DNA of 64,000 nucleotides from Eulemur rufifrons (GCF_041146395.1 NC_091008.1:5283501-5347500), one strand, 5' to 3'; counted from the stretch's first letter, positions 21,954 through 35,954 are shown. Notes: generated by a model from the sequence alone, not told the origin. A program made the numbers and translations.

Positions 21954-22140
21954 GTGAATTGTGTGCCCCCAAAATTCATATGTTGAAGTTCTAACCCTGA
22001 GGATACCTCAGAATGGGACTCTATTTGGAGACAGGGTTTTTAAAGAGGTAATTATGGTTAAATGAGGTCATACGGGCTCAAAGAGAGATGCTAGTTCTGA
22101 AATTTATTCTCTCTGTTCTCTACTGGGAAGTCTAGCCTAA
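21954..22140 (+). mobile_element. 5' part of a MaLR-like LTR
   Basis: TGGAGTGAATTGTGTGCCCC, AAAATTCATATGTTGAAGTT and GAGGTAATTATGGTTAAATG form the 5' third of an MLT1-like LTR. The 3' part is missing. The same family opening recurs at 63207. Confidence 0.75.
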
Positions 22141-24255
22141 AATCCATTGCTTTTGCAGCTATCTCTCTCTCTCTCTCAGAATGTTGAGGGTATTGCTGGA
22201 TCTGGGCAAAGGGCGTAGCACATGAAAAAAGACAGGCCCAAACCTAGGGGGACAAAACCAATAAAATGGATTGTTTTCAACAGGACTTATAGTTGGAAAC
22301 ATTTTGAGAACAACAACAAAAAAAAAAAAGTTAAGGGAGAGGATTATAAAAAACATATAAGGGTTCATTCGGCCAGTTACAGTACTCCAAGTTTAGTAGG
22401 CCCTCAAAAAAAATTTGTAGAGTGCTTCATTTAGTTTTTCATCAAGTTAAAAGACTCTGAATGTATTAAACAATGAGTAAGGTATCCTACGTGCATCTCA
22501 AAGAAGGAGCTACACTGTTGAAGCACTTTTGATTGTTATCACTACTTTCAAATACCTGCTCCAATTTAGAGAAAGTAAAACACTAGAGAGGAAAAAGACA
22601 ATTTCATTCTTTTTCATCAGTGAAGCCAAACATATTTGGGGAAAAATTTCAGACTCACATCTCAGCAGAAAACTATTCCATTTACCAGCTTAACACCTCT
22701 GCGTAGCACTTCACAGCATAGTCTAAGCCCATGGCCCACTCGGGGAGACACAATTTTGTAAGTATCCAGAAACAAGGCAAGATTAGTACCTCAGGAGCCA
22801 TTAGCATTTCCAAAAGTATTATATGAATTGTCCCTGTGTGAGGCATTTATTTGTAAAAAGGAAATCAGTAATTAATTCAGTCATTTCAACTGCACAATTG
22901 TTTCAAGTAGTATTGATGTCATGAAATCCTTTAGCCAAATAACAAACTGTTAAGTGAATATGGAAAGTTCTAATAATAAAGAAAGGGTCCAAGGACCCTA
23001 TCTATGAAATTAAAATAAACAGAAGTTTTCAACTAAAACCTTAGCTTTTATTTATCTAAATGATGCGGTCACATTCTGTGAAGTTTAATGAAAAATTACA
23101 TATACTGTAATCATCTATCCTTAAAATTACCTTTGCTTGAGCAAAACTCTAATTCTTTATTTCATTCCTTTCATAACTTTGACAAGGTCAAATATTGTAG
23201 TTCAATAGTACCATTAAGAGAGAAAGTGAAAAATACTCTTCTTTACCACTTTGATGTATTTTCAAACATAAAATAACTCTCCATGCCACAGTAATATTAA
23301 TTAGCCTATAAGGTAATTCTGCAAATTGAAGCCAATTTTTTTCCAATTTAAGTATGTAAGTCAAAATTAATGTCAAAAAACATCTTTTGTAACTTATTAA
23401 ATAAATAAGTAAATTCTTCATTAACATTCTGAAACACTAGCATCAAAGGAAATATTCACCTTGCTATAAATTCAGTTTGGAATGAATTTTTTAAATCTTT
23501 AGAGTTTTTTTCCTAATCTGGATTAGAATAAACCACAATTAAGAAGTTAACTATTAAGTAAACATATATTTTCTAACATTCTTAGAAGTTATCATTAAGT
23601 ATTAACACCCCCATAAAGACCATGTAACAAGAAAAATTCATTTACATCTTATTTGCAATGGACACTTCACTTAGATGGTTCAGAATCATAAAAGCATCCA
23701 TGGAGAAAGATTTAAAAATCATTGTATGACAATATTTGTTTAATAGAAAGTGATGGCTTAAATGTTACAATATGTTTCTTGAACATCTTCACATTAAATA
23801 GCAATTGAACAAAAAGCCCCCAGTTCTGCTGGAGGGCAAGTCCCACAAAGCTCTTCATTATTGGAATTTCCAACTTGGAAGCCAAACTAAATAACAAGGA
23901 GTAATTTGCCAATTAGAACTTCCTGCTCTTTTCTCTTTATTCCTTAAACACCATTCAGAGGCTGAAACGGTCAAACACTTTTAGCTTCAAAACAGCAACT
24001 GAAAGGATTTAATTTGTGTCTCTCCAAGGTGAACCTGTCAAGAGGCAGCCGTGATGCATTCCATGTCCCCCAGCAGCAATCTCCCCTCAAGGCAGAGAAG
24101 TGGGTTTCCACTGCTGCAGAATGCGGCGTTTCCTTTCCTCATTTCCCATTACTTTATTTCAATTAATGACCTCCAAATTTTGTACTTGCATAACTACTGG
24201 GCCTAAGAATGTTATGTCAGAGTGTCCCTGGAATCTGCAAACATCTTCAGACCAA

Positions 24256-24258
<3 letters not shown>
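22141..24258. other. Mostly non-repetitive; possible conserved element near 23.8-24.1 kb
   Basis: A (CT)n run lies at about 22162-22179 and an A tract near 22319. Positions 23800-24120 are of even composition and carry no repeat landmarks. No gene is seen. Confidence 0.35.

Positions 24259-24297
<39 letters not shown>
24259..24297. repeat. (TG)n microsatellite
   Basis: An uninterrupted TG tract of 39 bases (about 19 units). Confidence 0.98.
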
Positions 24298-24300
<3 letters not shown>

Positions 24301-25559
24301 GGAACTGGAGCATTTCACAGGTACCTGATACAAACATTGTAACAAGGACCACCAAAACTGTAAAATCCAAAACTCTGTACACCTAAAGAGGACCACGGTG
24401 CTCCTTATCAGAGTAGGCCTTGGCAAGAGAAGGGGTTAAATAACCAGCACTTACAAGACCCTTGGCAACATTTGCATCTCTTTGCATTTTCCTAATTGTA
24501 ACCTGGCTTTGTGACTCAGTTTGTTATTCAATTTAAAATTCCCAACGATTAACAGAATTTAGATGCAGATTTGTAAATTGCAAACACATTTACAGACCAA
24601 CACTAAATCAGTGAAATCTGTTTCTCCTTTCTAATCTAAGGAGGTAGGAAAGAAGCCCTGGGCTTCCCCATCAAAGACTCATGAGAAAAAGAGGCTTCAC
24701 TGCTCATCCTGAGCCCACGCATGACCCTGAAGGAATCACTCCCTGCTCTGAACCCTGGGCCAGGAAAATTAGTTAAGGAGAAACTGCTTTTCAAATATCC
24801 ACTTTCAAAAAGTATTTGTAATCAGGTTTTCTGTTTTAATTTGTCTTATTTGGGTCATAGTGATAATACATTGAAAATGCAGTGGAGTATTTCTACTTAC
24901 ATATTTAAAAATCACTCTTAAAATGAGAATGTATTGCCTATATAAATGGAGTTTGGAAGGTCACCCAGGTTGAGAGAAGAAATTGTTCTCACTGGAGGAG
25001 ACAGCTGAGGGTCAGGAGCTCTGTGCTAAGAGTTCAGGAGAGACTAGTCCTTTTCAGACTGTTGTTAGGGCAGGTCCCCCTTACTTCCTATGCAATTCTA
25101 AAAGGGTCCAGAAGTATAAATTAAAGTGAAAATAAATATTGTAGAGAGAAAGTATCAGAAAGTATAAAGAACTTGAGTTTTACTGCCACTGTCTCCTCTT
25201 TTACTATGAAAATGTTTCAGTTCAAATAAACTAGATCAACAGAAATATATAGTTACAGAACCTAGAACTTTAGCAAATCTTAGTGATTATTTAATTCTTA
25301 AACAACTCGAGGCACAAAACTTTCCAGATTAAAAAAATCAGACTTATAAAATGAGACTTAATAACAGTATTTTAAAATAGTCACAGAGGTCAATTTTATA
25401 CATAGATTGCAATTAATTCCAAGTATTACTTAACATGCAAAAAGAGTAGCTTGTTCTTATCTTTACAAAACAACCTCAAGTCAATTTCCATCCCACCAGG
25501 TACCGAGATTAGAAACCAGAAACTCTCTCGTGGGTGCTTGTTCACCTATCACCATGTAT
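24298..25559. other. Non-repetitive; motif-rich 24.43-24.66 kb
   Basis: An octamer ATTTGCAT is at 24470-24477, followed by TTTGCATTTTCCTAATTG and a TGACTCAG AP-1-like site near 24511. No gene or recognised repeat is present. Confidence 0.35.
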
Positions 25560-26245
25560 CGTTTCCTGAGTCTGTTCCCTGGTCTCTGTTCGTTCACACT
25601 GCCCTGCTCTATTCCAGGAGCCGATCACCTGTGTCACTGCCACCAAACTTCAATCCATCCTCCACACTGTTGCGGTAATTCTATTTCTCACTGGCAGTTT
25701 GATCCTGACATTCCCTTGCCTTCCAACCTCCAGTGGCTCCTTCTCGCCACCCTTCAGTATGGTGTGCTGTGACCCTGCCCACGCTGGCTTTGACCTCTGG
25801 CCAGTTTCCTCTGCTGTCCCTCCTCCACCCGCCTCTTGGGGTGTAGCTGCAGCAGCCTTCTCACCATTCCCCAAACATTCATGCTCCATGGCTTGGCTTT
25901 TGCTTCTCACTCTTTTTGGAAACTTCTTCCTACCCACTTCCCTTCTCCCTTTCTCCTCCTTTTTCCAGCTTGGCCATTGTCACACGTCACTTCACCTCCT
26001 CTTTGAAGTCTTTCTTCCAAAACACACCAGACAAATCAACTGATTGGTCCCCCCAGTTTATTACCACAGCACAGTTTCTTTGTATTATCATACATATACC
26101 TCTCCAAGATATCCTCAGTTTCAACTTCCATGTATACCCCTAAACTGTGAGCTGTTTATTTTTGCAGCCCGACTTTCCAGCAATGTGTTTGCACATAGTG
26201 AGTATTCTATAAATATTTGTGGGATTGAATCACTGTGGCAATGAA
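25560..26245 (+). mobile_element. L2 LINE, 3' part, plus strand
   Basis: Landmarks in order are CCTTCCAACCTCCAGTGGCT (about 25717), CACTTCACCTCCTCTTTGAA (25988), then CTAAACTGTGAGCTGTTTAT and GCACATAGTGAGTATTCTAT with AAATATTTGTGGGATTGAAT. This is the usual L2 3' end. The overlapping open frames here are repeat by-products. Confidence 0.75.
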
Positions 26246-26901
26246 TCTATAATTGCCAACAGACAATGATCAAGAGCCATTTCAGCAAGTTCCCTGCTGG
26301 ATCATTGGTCATCATTAAAGTTGAAAAATATTAAGTAAGTTAATAATGTTAAATTTCAGCAATTAAATATTGAAATGTATGGAAAACTATGCTATTCTTA
26401 AATGTTCATCAATGAATATTGACTGAACCTACTGAAGGGCATGACAGTGCTATGCACTGAGGCGATTTTTGATAACATTAATAACATATAATCTCTGCCC
26501 ATGGGAATTCACAGTCTAAAAATTGTGGCATTGGCAACATACACAGTTCTGACTGTAGACATAAGGGTAATATATATTATGTCACTGAGGTGAGACGTTG
26601 CTACATATAAATGAGTCTACAAAACACAGTGAATCAGACATCGATGTGGATGCTAAATTGATGTCATCATGAAATATCTGGCACAGCGCTATCTGTATTT
26701 TATTCTTTCTTAAACAATTGAGATGATTTTAAATGGATGTTAAAAAACATTCATATATATACAAAATGATGTGAAGTCCATACTAGCTACAGGATTAGAT
26801 GGATGACGATATAGACACACATAAATGATCAAGAGGACATTTCTGGTTTTCACACTTAATGAAAATTTCTTGATTGGTAGTTTATTTATGAACATGTAGT
26901 T

Positions 26902-26942
<41 letters not shown>

Positions 26943-27952
26943 CTCTATTGTCTCTAATTTATCTAAGCTACTTCAAACAAATTGGTTGCTATTATTTTGA
27001 AACACAGAAAATAAAACCACGTTTTGGCCATCAAATACTATGAATGATCACATTCTGATCTATTTTCTATGATTTCTCCAAAAGCTGTCTAACCCCATTG
27101 TGATTCCTAAAAAGAGAATCCATTAGGCTTCTGAGGTCTTTGGCAGTTCTCTCTTGTCTAGTTAATCAAGTAATACCTCCTAAGGGTACTTCTGAGATGA
27201 GTGAAAACTGGGGTCATAATTTCTAGACTGTCAAGAAAATGGGAACTTATACATTGGATAAGCCCCAGGGAAGTTACATAGGAAGAACTTCTATTTCAGT
27301 CTGGGGGGGGAAAAGGAGAAATAGCAGGATGTGGTGAAAAGTTTCTTGCAGCTATCTAATTTATTTTAACAGCATGTTTCAAAAATAGTTATCATTAATA
27401 GAATCAGCAGTGTGTAAGTTGCATCTAGAATTAAAGTGGGAAAAATAACTTTTTCTATGAGCAAGAAACTTAAAATTTGGACTTTTATGTCTAATGACAA
27501 ATTTCAATACTGGAATGTATTGTATATACATTTATTTCTTTAGCATTCTGCCACCTGAATGATCAATTTTAGATCTCAAGATGATCTGCACATTAAAGTA
27601 TCATTGAATTTCCTGGGAAAGAAACTATTTAATCTTGAGATTATATTCCTTAATTCAAGTTTTGAATGGTAGATGAATAATCTACCATTATTCATTTATT
27701 AATTTAATATTTCCAAACTTATTAGCTCTGTAAATGCAAGGGGAAACAATTATTCGATATCCATCCCTATTTTCCTGACTTCTATTTTAGTTAGTTAAAA
27801 ATTAATTAGTCATGACCTAAAAAAGAGAAGTTTAAAATCTTTTTAAAAGGCCTTTAACTTGGCAAAAGTAGTTTCCAAAAATGCCATAACAGTGTTACCT
27901 AAGGTCAATTTCTTGAGGTCCTTTGCCACTCAAGAACAAGAACTGTCTTAAA
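26246..27952. other. Non-repetitive AT-rich sequence
   Basis: It contains the (GT)n(GA)n tract at 26901-26942 and a G run near 27303. No gene and no recognised repeat family. Confidence 0.4.
26901..26942. repeat. (GT)n(GA)n compound microsatellite
   Basis: About 12 GT units pass directly into about 9 GA units. Confidence 0.97.
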
Positions 27953-27992
27953 GTCTCTCTCTCCCTCTCTCTCTTTTTCTCTCTCTCTTCAC

Positions 27993-28027
<35 letters not shown>

Positions 28028-28053
28028 CCACACATGCACACGCACACACGCAC
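27953..28053. repeat. (CT)n(CA)n compound microsatellite
   Basis: An interrupted CT tract (27953-28012) passes into an interrupted CA tract with CG and TG variants (28012-28053). The plus-strand frames across it are artefacts of the repeat. Confidence 0.97.
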
Positions 28054-31000
28054 AAATGCAAACTTTAGTTGTTTCCAAAGCTCAAGGGGCAGGGGGATTG
28101 CTGAGGAAGGTGTGTCTGACCAAGTTAGGGACTATGTGGTGTGATTGCGGGGTCATGCCTGTGGGGCATATACAGATTGTCGACAGAGACCTTGGCAGGA
28201 CGGCTGTTCCTCTCCACACCCGAGGCAGCTCCCTCAACAGCAAAGACATGAAGACACCACCGAACATGAGTGAGAAAGAAAACATGCACGATCATCATCA
28301 ATAAGCAGGTGCAAATGAGAAGCTGAAATCATCAGCAGGAAACGAAAAGCATCTTCCCTGAGGAATTAAAATCCTATGGCGTGTCAACTGAGGCAAAGTA
28401 TACAGAAAGTCTTTCTCTTCTTTTAATTTAACTTCCCTACTCTTGAGATTTCAATCAGAAGAAATCCTTTTAACATTTAGATATTCTGTCTTCCTTCTTT
28501 AGTGGACAAGGGGGAAGGGCCTGGCAAATGTATCTTTAGCTAGCAAAGGAGAAAAATGATCCTATTATACTCTCTCTTAGCTTCTATCCCCCCTCCCATT
28601 TACTTGGATCTTTCTGATCACAAAGGAAGCTCTGATATTATTCAAAGTATTTCAAAGCAAGGCAGGGAAGATGTTTATGGTGTTAAGTATATTCATAATA
28701 TTAAATATTCTCTTTTTAAGCAACTGTGGTCAAGGGAGCAGGAAGCTAATCAAACTTTACAGTACTTGAGGATAAGAGTCACTTGGCACTGTTGCTTTCA
28801 CTGTTCAGAAACAATTCACCCCCTTCTTCTTCAAGGACACTACAGACCCAAGAAACAGAAACAGACTTAAGTTGTCTGACCTCCCGTAGTATCCCTCAGG
28901 CTGTTGGGAAAAAGTAATACAGACTTTGGTCTCCAATTTATCACTCCTATTTTCACAGTCATAAATTACTTCTCAGGCTTTAAACCAACAGGATTTTAAA
29001 AAGGACACTATAAGGTATTTAAATTCCAGTAACTAAACTCAGATGTATGAGGCGATTTAAATCTTTATAAAAGCTCCCTGTTTCAAAGCTATGCAAAATG
29101 GAATCCTAGAAAAACCTGTTTACCAAAATGCTAGAGAAATATTGGCTTAAAATTAATGCAATAAAAATATTTCTTCAAAGGTCCTGGTACGTGGAAAGTA
29201 ATCAATGAATGAAAGAATCTCAGATCATATCCTGTCATAGCTAATCAACTAATTTTTGTGGTTGTAATGTTCAATATAAATGATCACAGCCTAATCTATC
29301 ACACATTATCTTCATCAACAGAACAATTCAGGTGTTCAGAGTTCTGTTTCCTTCACTCGCACAGAATGAATTTGGCTGAGCCAGGTGCCATTATGAAGTA
29401 TGCTTAGACGGGATACATAAACAGGAAAAGTAGCAAATGCTTTTGAACAAACTAAATCATGGCAAACAAAAGGCAAAAGCAAAGAGAACAAAGTAGAAGT
29501 AAGATGCTTAAGGAAATACCACGGTTTTGGCATGAATCCAGAAGAAAAACAAAAACTGTCTATTAGGGACAAAGTCGGAGTGGGGCCATTTGTCAAGAGT
29601 CAGTAGGAACAAACTCTAAGTGGCTGTCCTACATGTCTCAAGAGGCAGAACCGAGCTGTTGCCTTCAACTGCTGGTGCCGTAGCCCCGGTTGCGGGAGCG
29701 CTAATTTGACCTCCTGAGAAAGGATCCCAATTAGAACCACACAGAGGAAGCCATTTAGACATGGTGATTTGGGACAAGTCTGACCCAGTGTGTCAATGTC
29801 AACTGAAAAAAAAAAAAAAAACTAAAGGAACTTTCTCAAGCACGTTGTCTGTTCTAGATAAAAGCTAAGGACCTTTTAGACCCAGCCTTTGAAGTAGGCC
29901 TCCCTACACCAGAATGAGGACAGCTCAAAAACTGAAAGCTGGCTTGATTTTTCTTTCAAGCCTGCTGCTGTGCTCTGCGAAAACAGGGAGTATCACAGCA
30001 AGCTCTGTGTCCTCTTCCAGCAAAATTTGCTAGTTAGAAATGTCTAATTCTTAATGGCCAAACAGCAAGCTATGAAAAGTATTCATCTGTTAGTGATTTT
30101 AAACCTGGCTTCCCATCTAAATATGCCATCACTGACGATTCCTTTTGGAAATGCCCCAAATCTATATTATGTTGCTATTACCACATCAACTACAAGGCAA
30201 ATTCATCTGTTGAGATATAAAAACTTGGGCCTGTTTGGGGATTTACGAGGATAAGGGTATAAAAAAAAAAGATAATTTAGGCTTTCAACTATAAATTGCA
30301 CAGAAACAAGAAAATAGCATGAAACAAAACAAAAATTCACTCCATTGCATCCAGTTCTTGTTGCCAGTGGACCATAGATCAAAGGTTCTTACTTGCACTC
30401 CAGCGAGTCTTTTAACCCCCTAATATTTTGCATATGTACTTTTTTTTCTGTGTGTAGATACTGTATCTTTCATAGATTCTCAAAGGAGTCTGTGACCCAA
30501 CAAAAGTGAAGAGCCACTTTTCTAGATTTATGTGAATTTGCAGGTGGATGGATTCTAGCTACTCACGATAATATTAACACCCCGAGCACCTCTTTCATCT
30601 TCAGCCTAAGCTTAACAAAAGCAAAAGCATCAGAGCGGACCCGTGCACAAGAGCCTGTGTAAGATCATATGCCTACGTTCAGATTTTTAACCGATAGCCA
30701 AGTGCCTTGTATATAGCTCCTGAATTTGAAAAACTGGTACGGCATTTCCAGGAAGGACAAAGTGACCAAAAGAAGAGAGAAGCTGTGTATTATGGGTATT
30801 CTCAATTGATGAAGACATTGAGATGAAAGTATACAAAATGAATTTTGACCCCACAAACAATACTGGGATTTTAAAAAAGTCTCCTAACTTCAAGATCGAG
30901 GCTCGTTGAAAAATAGGAGTTAAGATAACTAAAATCCAAACAGCATACTCCAGTAAGAGCGTAACAGTTTCCAATTAACTCAGCGTGGGTAACCCTCCTT

Positions 31001-31359
31001 GGCAGATGGCCTCCACAGGGCAGCGCAGAGAGTCTGCCCTAAATTATTGTTCCATAATTTAGCCAGCAAAATAACTTCAGGTGCTTCCTGCCGGGTTTCC
31101 CGAATATATTTACCTGTGCTATTTCGTAACTCCTCAAGAGAACCTGGAAGACAATATGTACAATGTGTACATAAAGAGGGATGGTAATAAATTACTCATT
31201 TTAATACTTGCTGCTCTTGCTGAAGCAAAACTAAAAAAGTTGCTGCAATTTTGTATCATATTTATTTTAAAATCACCAATCCTGTCTTTTAAGAATTTTG
31301 ATAGGATATTGGCAACAAGACAGCCATGGAGTACATAAAAGTCCACCTTTTACAAGTAC
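28054..31359. other. Mostly non-repetitive; no gene recognised
   Basis: Frames of up to 104 codons (28556-28870, plus) have no recognisable domain. An A tract lies at about 29805-29820. Positions 29640-29770 are GC-richer and resemble unique regulatory DNA. A small hAT-like element is at 30375-30525. Confidence 0.35.
30375..30525. mobile_element. hAT-Charlie-like element (MER20-like)
   Basis: The left end reads CAAAGGTTCTTACTTGCACT. The right part, ATAGATTCTCAAAGGAGTCT with GTGACCCAACAAAAG, matches the ATTCTCAAAGGGGTCCATGAC end of MER20-type elements. The target duplication is not clear. Confidence 0.5.
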
Positions 31360-31562
31360 AGCTGTCTGCGCATGCCCAGGAGGAGCAGAGGCTGACACGA
31401 GAAACCAGCGTGTGGGCTCTGAGCACACGGCCACACGGCGGCGGCTGCACAGCACCGCGTGGAGCGCGGGGCCATTCCTGGCACTGAGCACACACGGGAT
31501 CAAAGGCACGGGCATAGCTGGCGTGCCACGATCTACAGCGCTAGATGCAGATCCAGCGCTAA
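31360..31562. promoter_or_regulatory. CpG-rich patch with NRF1-like site
   Basis: About 200 bases with roughly 18 CpG and GC content above 60 percent by eye stand in AT-rich surroundings. TGCGCATGCCC at 31367-31377 closely resembles the NRF1 consensus. CGGCGGCGG, CCGCGTGGAGCGCGG and two AGCGCTA boxes follow. It could be a small CpG island promoter or enhancer, a GC-rich retrocopy, or an unmethylated remnant. Reading frames across it on both strands (31273-31585) are typical of GC-rich DNA and show no domain. Confidence 0.3.
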
Positions 31563-32074
31563 AGCCTCTGAATACTTCTATATAAAATTACACCGATGTC
31601 GACAAACCACCTGTTGGACGAAAGAAAAAAATAAATTGTGCCTCTATAAGACCACTTTTTTCCCTGTATGTTCTTGTAAAATTGTTTCTTTGATTTTTTT
31701 TTTTTTTAAGGCATATATTCTACTTTAAATGTTTTACAGTGTCCAACCTATGGAAAGTCATGACAATTTAAATTTAAAAAGAAAAAACAATAAGTTTATA
31801 TTTTTAGTTCATCATAATGCTTTAGAGCTTGCATATCTTTGTTATAATGTTTACCAATCCATGCGCCTTCCTATGAATGACAATGTTTTAAAGTCAATGA
31901 AAAAAACAGATTAAGCATTTTCTCAACAATGCTTCCAACTCTCCCAACTAAAAGTTTCTAGGGAACACTAACAAAAAGCCGTGTTCTGCTATACTGTATG
32001 TTCTTTTATGCAGAACATGTTAAATATGCAGCATAGTGGTAATAATGCAAGGTAGAAGTAAACATAAAAGACAA
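31563..32074. other. Non-repetitive AT-rich sequence
   Basis: A T tract lies at about 31697-31708. No gene or recognised repeat. Confidence 0.4.
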
Positions 32075-32340
32075 ACAAGATGTTTATTCACTCATTAAAC
32101 AAACACCTATTAAGTGTCTGCGATATTCTAGCAGCAAATCTGGGCTCCAGGAGTGAAAAGAGAATGAGGCCTGGCTCTCCCCATGGCCCTCCCCTCAAGA
32201 CCATCTGCGAAGGACACAGAGATGGACAATCACTGGAATTAAATGTGAGCAGTGGATTAACAGAGGTGGGTACATGGTGCTGTGTTCAATGATTACCGGA
32301 AGGTGCTGCAGGGAACAAGCCTGAGAATTTTCAAGAAAAT
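32075..32340 (-). mobile_element. L2 LINE fragment, minus strand
   Basis: TTTATTCACTCATTAAACAA, then ACACCTATTAAGTGTCTGCG and CTCCAGGAGTGAAAAGAGAA represent the antisense L2 3' end. The inner part is decayed. Confidence 0.65.
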
Positions 32341-33943
32341 ACCCTTAGTTATAAAGTTTTAACACTATTTTTTAAATAGTCACCTGGTTCAAAATTCAAA
32401 AGGAACAAATGTTGATATGTTGAAGACTTTTCTTATCACACTTATCCCTAGTTACCTAGCTGGCCTCCCATAAGCACTCAATGTTAATACAGGAGTTTCT
32501 TATAACACTGTAATATTGCTTCCCTGATTAATAAAGGCTTTGCCTGCCAATGACACTCTCAGGAGTATACTGTATTTTATTATGTATTTACGTAGTATAT
32601 ATTTTATTGTGACTAAAAGCCACTCTGTAGTAAGTGGAGCAATCCATAAAAACAGACTTCCAATGTTACTAAACTTACTAAGTAAATTTCTGTCTTTATT
32701 AGTTAAACATACTTAAAATGAAAACGGCAAGAATATCTTTAAAAATATTCTCCAGCATATAGGCTTTAATTGAATCTAAAATTACTGTCCTGGGTTCAAT
32801 TGAATATATTACTCAAGTGGGTTTGGGTTACAATGTGCCCAATGCTAATAGCGGTGATTCTGGTGACAGTTTTTAAAAGAAATAGAGAGATAATTTATGC
32901 ACAGTCCATTCTCACGTGTCTTCACTAATGGAGACACGCCTGAGAACAACACATGTGACAGGGACTCCTCACAACGGACTTTTCTCAGCACCATCCCATC
33001 CCACCCTGCTTTGCTAGGTCTCTGTCTCCCCAGCGCTAGCTCGCTCAGCTGTCTCCCAAATAACAGTGACGGCTAGCAGTTCAGCAAGCCGATAGTATGA
33101 AGCAAGGTTCACAGCACGGAATGGATGATGAAAAAAGAAAGAGCTATGGAGAGCATTAACCACGAAGAAAGCTGTCAGGAAAAGGCCCCAATCTCAGGTG
33201 TTCTAAACTCAAAAGACGGTTCTGAATATGTGACTGAAATGTGACTAAAGATGGCAGATTTGGTATATCATCAACATTGGAGACGTTTCTAGCATTTTGG
33301 AAATGGAATACTCAGACACAGAAGAAATATTCATGAGGGAGCTGAGAGGGTCAAAAGTGGGAAAGCAAGCAGGCTTGCTTACTTATTCTGTTTGAAATAA
33401 ACAGAATAATCTACATAAACTAACAAGGCAATCAGAACAAAGAGATTGCTCATGAGGTAGGAAATCAAACTGATTACCAAAGTGCAAATAATACAACATA
33501 AATGTTTAAAATCATGTACTTTCAAAGAGGTCAAAGTGTAAAATAACAATTTGTAATTCTGACAAAACCAATTCCTCGTAGAATAGGTAAATTAACAAAA
33601 CCATTATAAGACACCATGCTTGGAAAGGAATAGTGTAATAAAACCATGACTAAAGTTTAAACAGCAGGGCCAAAATCTACGTTGCTTTTTTCTAACTTAC
33701 GTTCTATCACAGAGATTTATATTGCTTTCCTTCACTTAGAGTCAAGATGCATCCATGAGTAAATAAAGATCTAAGAAAAAAATATAATTCTATTGCTCAT
33801 ATCAGAGCTCCCTAAAAGTTGAGCATATGTGTAAACTTAAAGAACATCTCTTTGTTCATTTCTATTAATAAGTAATGCTTGAATTGGTGAAATAAAGTCA
33901 AATAAAAATTTTAAGCTGTGTTTATAAAGAGAGCAAACTATTT
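32341..33943. other. Non-repetitive sequence, no gene seen
   Basis: A slightly GC-richer segment with a few CpG occurs at about 32930-33110. No recognised repeat, RNA gene or coding frame. Confidence 0.4.
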
Positions 33944-33959
33944 AAAGAAAGCAAAATTG

Positions 33960-34955
<996 letters not shown>

Positions 34956-34963
34956 TTCTAGTT

Positions 34964-35157
34964 CAATGGTTCTCAATGAGGGGAAAATTTGCCCACAGGG
35001 GGTATCTGACAACCTCTGGAGGCCTTGATTCGCATGACTGAAAGGTGGGACTGGCATCTAGTGGGTACAAGTCAAGGATACTGCTGAACATTCTATGGTA
35101 CACGGGACAGCCTCCCAAAACAACTGTCTGGTCCAAATGTCAATAGTGCCAAGGTTG
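34964..35157 (+). mobile_element. MER5A-like hAT-Charlie element, right end clipped
   Basis: It starts CAATGGTTCTCAATGAGG and continues with GACTGGCATCTAGTGGGTAC, GATACTGCTGAACATTCTAT and CCAAATGTCAATAGTGCCAA. These are consecutive MER5A segments. The 8-base duplication TTCTAGTT is perfect at 34956-34963 and 35158-35165. The right end stops at AAGGTTG, lacking the last bases of the expected inverted repeat, yet the duplication follows directly. Confidence 0.85.
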
Positions 35158-35165
35158 TTCTAGTT

Positions 35166-35954
35166 AATAGAAAATAGAATTACTTCCTGTAATTGACTTG
35201 CCTTATAATCTAGTAAGTCAACTATTTCTTTCTTACCCCTAAATATATACATCAAGTAATATTATATTGCACCTATAACAGAATTACCTGGACTGCCTGT
35301 TTAAATATAAGCTGCCCGAACCCCTGACGATGAATGTGAATTTGTTAGGAAAGGGATAAGGGAATTTACATATATATATCCTCAACCTACTGCTTCTCCT
35401 GCACTCTAAATTGTGAAAGCCAAATATCTTCTTTGTTTTATATAATAAAGTGGAGGTTTTTCCAGTCTTAAATTCTAGACTTTATGTTGTATTTCCTTAA
35501 ACAACCAGAAAACAAAAACAGATATATTATCCCAGTTACTATATCAATATTTTAAAATTATACTGAGGCTAGAAAAGATGTTAGAGTTCATTTATAAAAC
35601 CTTCTCACATTTTATAGATGGGAAGTGCCTGAGATTACAGAGCCAGTTAGTGACTGAACCAGGGGCCTTGTTAACTAGCATACACTACAAAGAGGTGTTT
35701 CCCTCCAAACACCAGGCTACAGGTAACGTGCAGCGAACCTTTCCACAGGGCCCTAAAGTTCCCCGTGTGGTCTCCATCCCAGTCATTCCTGCGTTTACGT
35801 CCAATGCTCTGCATAGGGAGCCAGGAGAGTGATGTTGGATAAAGAACATCAAAATGAACTTGTGAACATCTGTAACATAATATAGGATTCAGTTCAAATT
35901 AGTGTAATGTAGTGCCATTAACATAAATGCAAGCAACTGAAGATACAACACAGG
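35166..35954. other. Non-repetitive, with a MIR trace
   Basis: Positions 35590-35690 (TTTATAGATGGGAAGTGCCT, then AGAGCCAGTTAGTGACTGAA) look like a decayed antisense MIR. The remainder shows no repeat and no gene. Confidence 0.4.

Noticed and set aside
25699..26043. 114-codon plus-strand open frame
   Set aside because: Lies entirely within L2 3' sequence; overlapping frames are open in all phases because the region is pyrimidine-rich.
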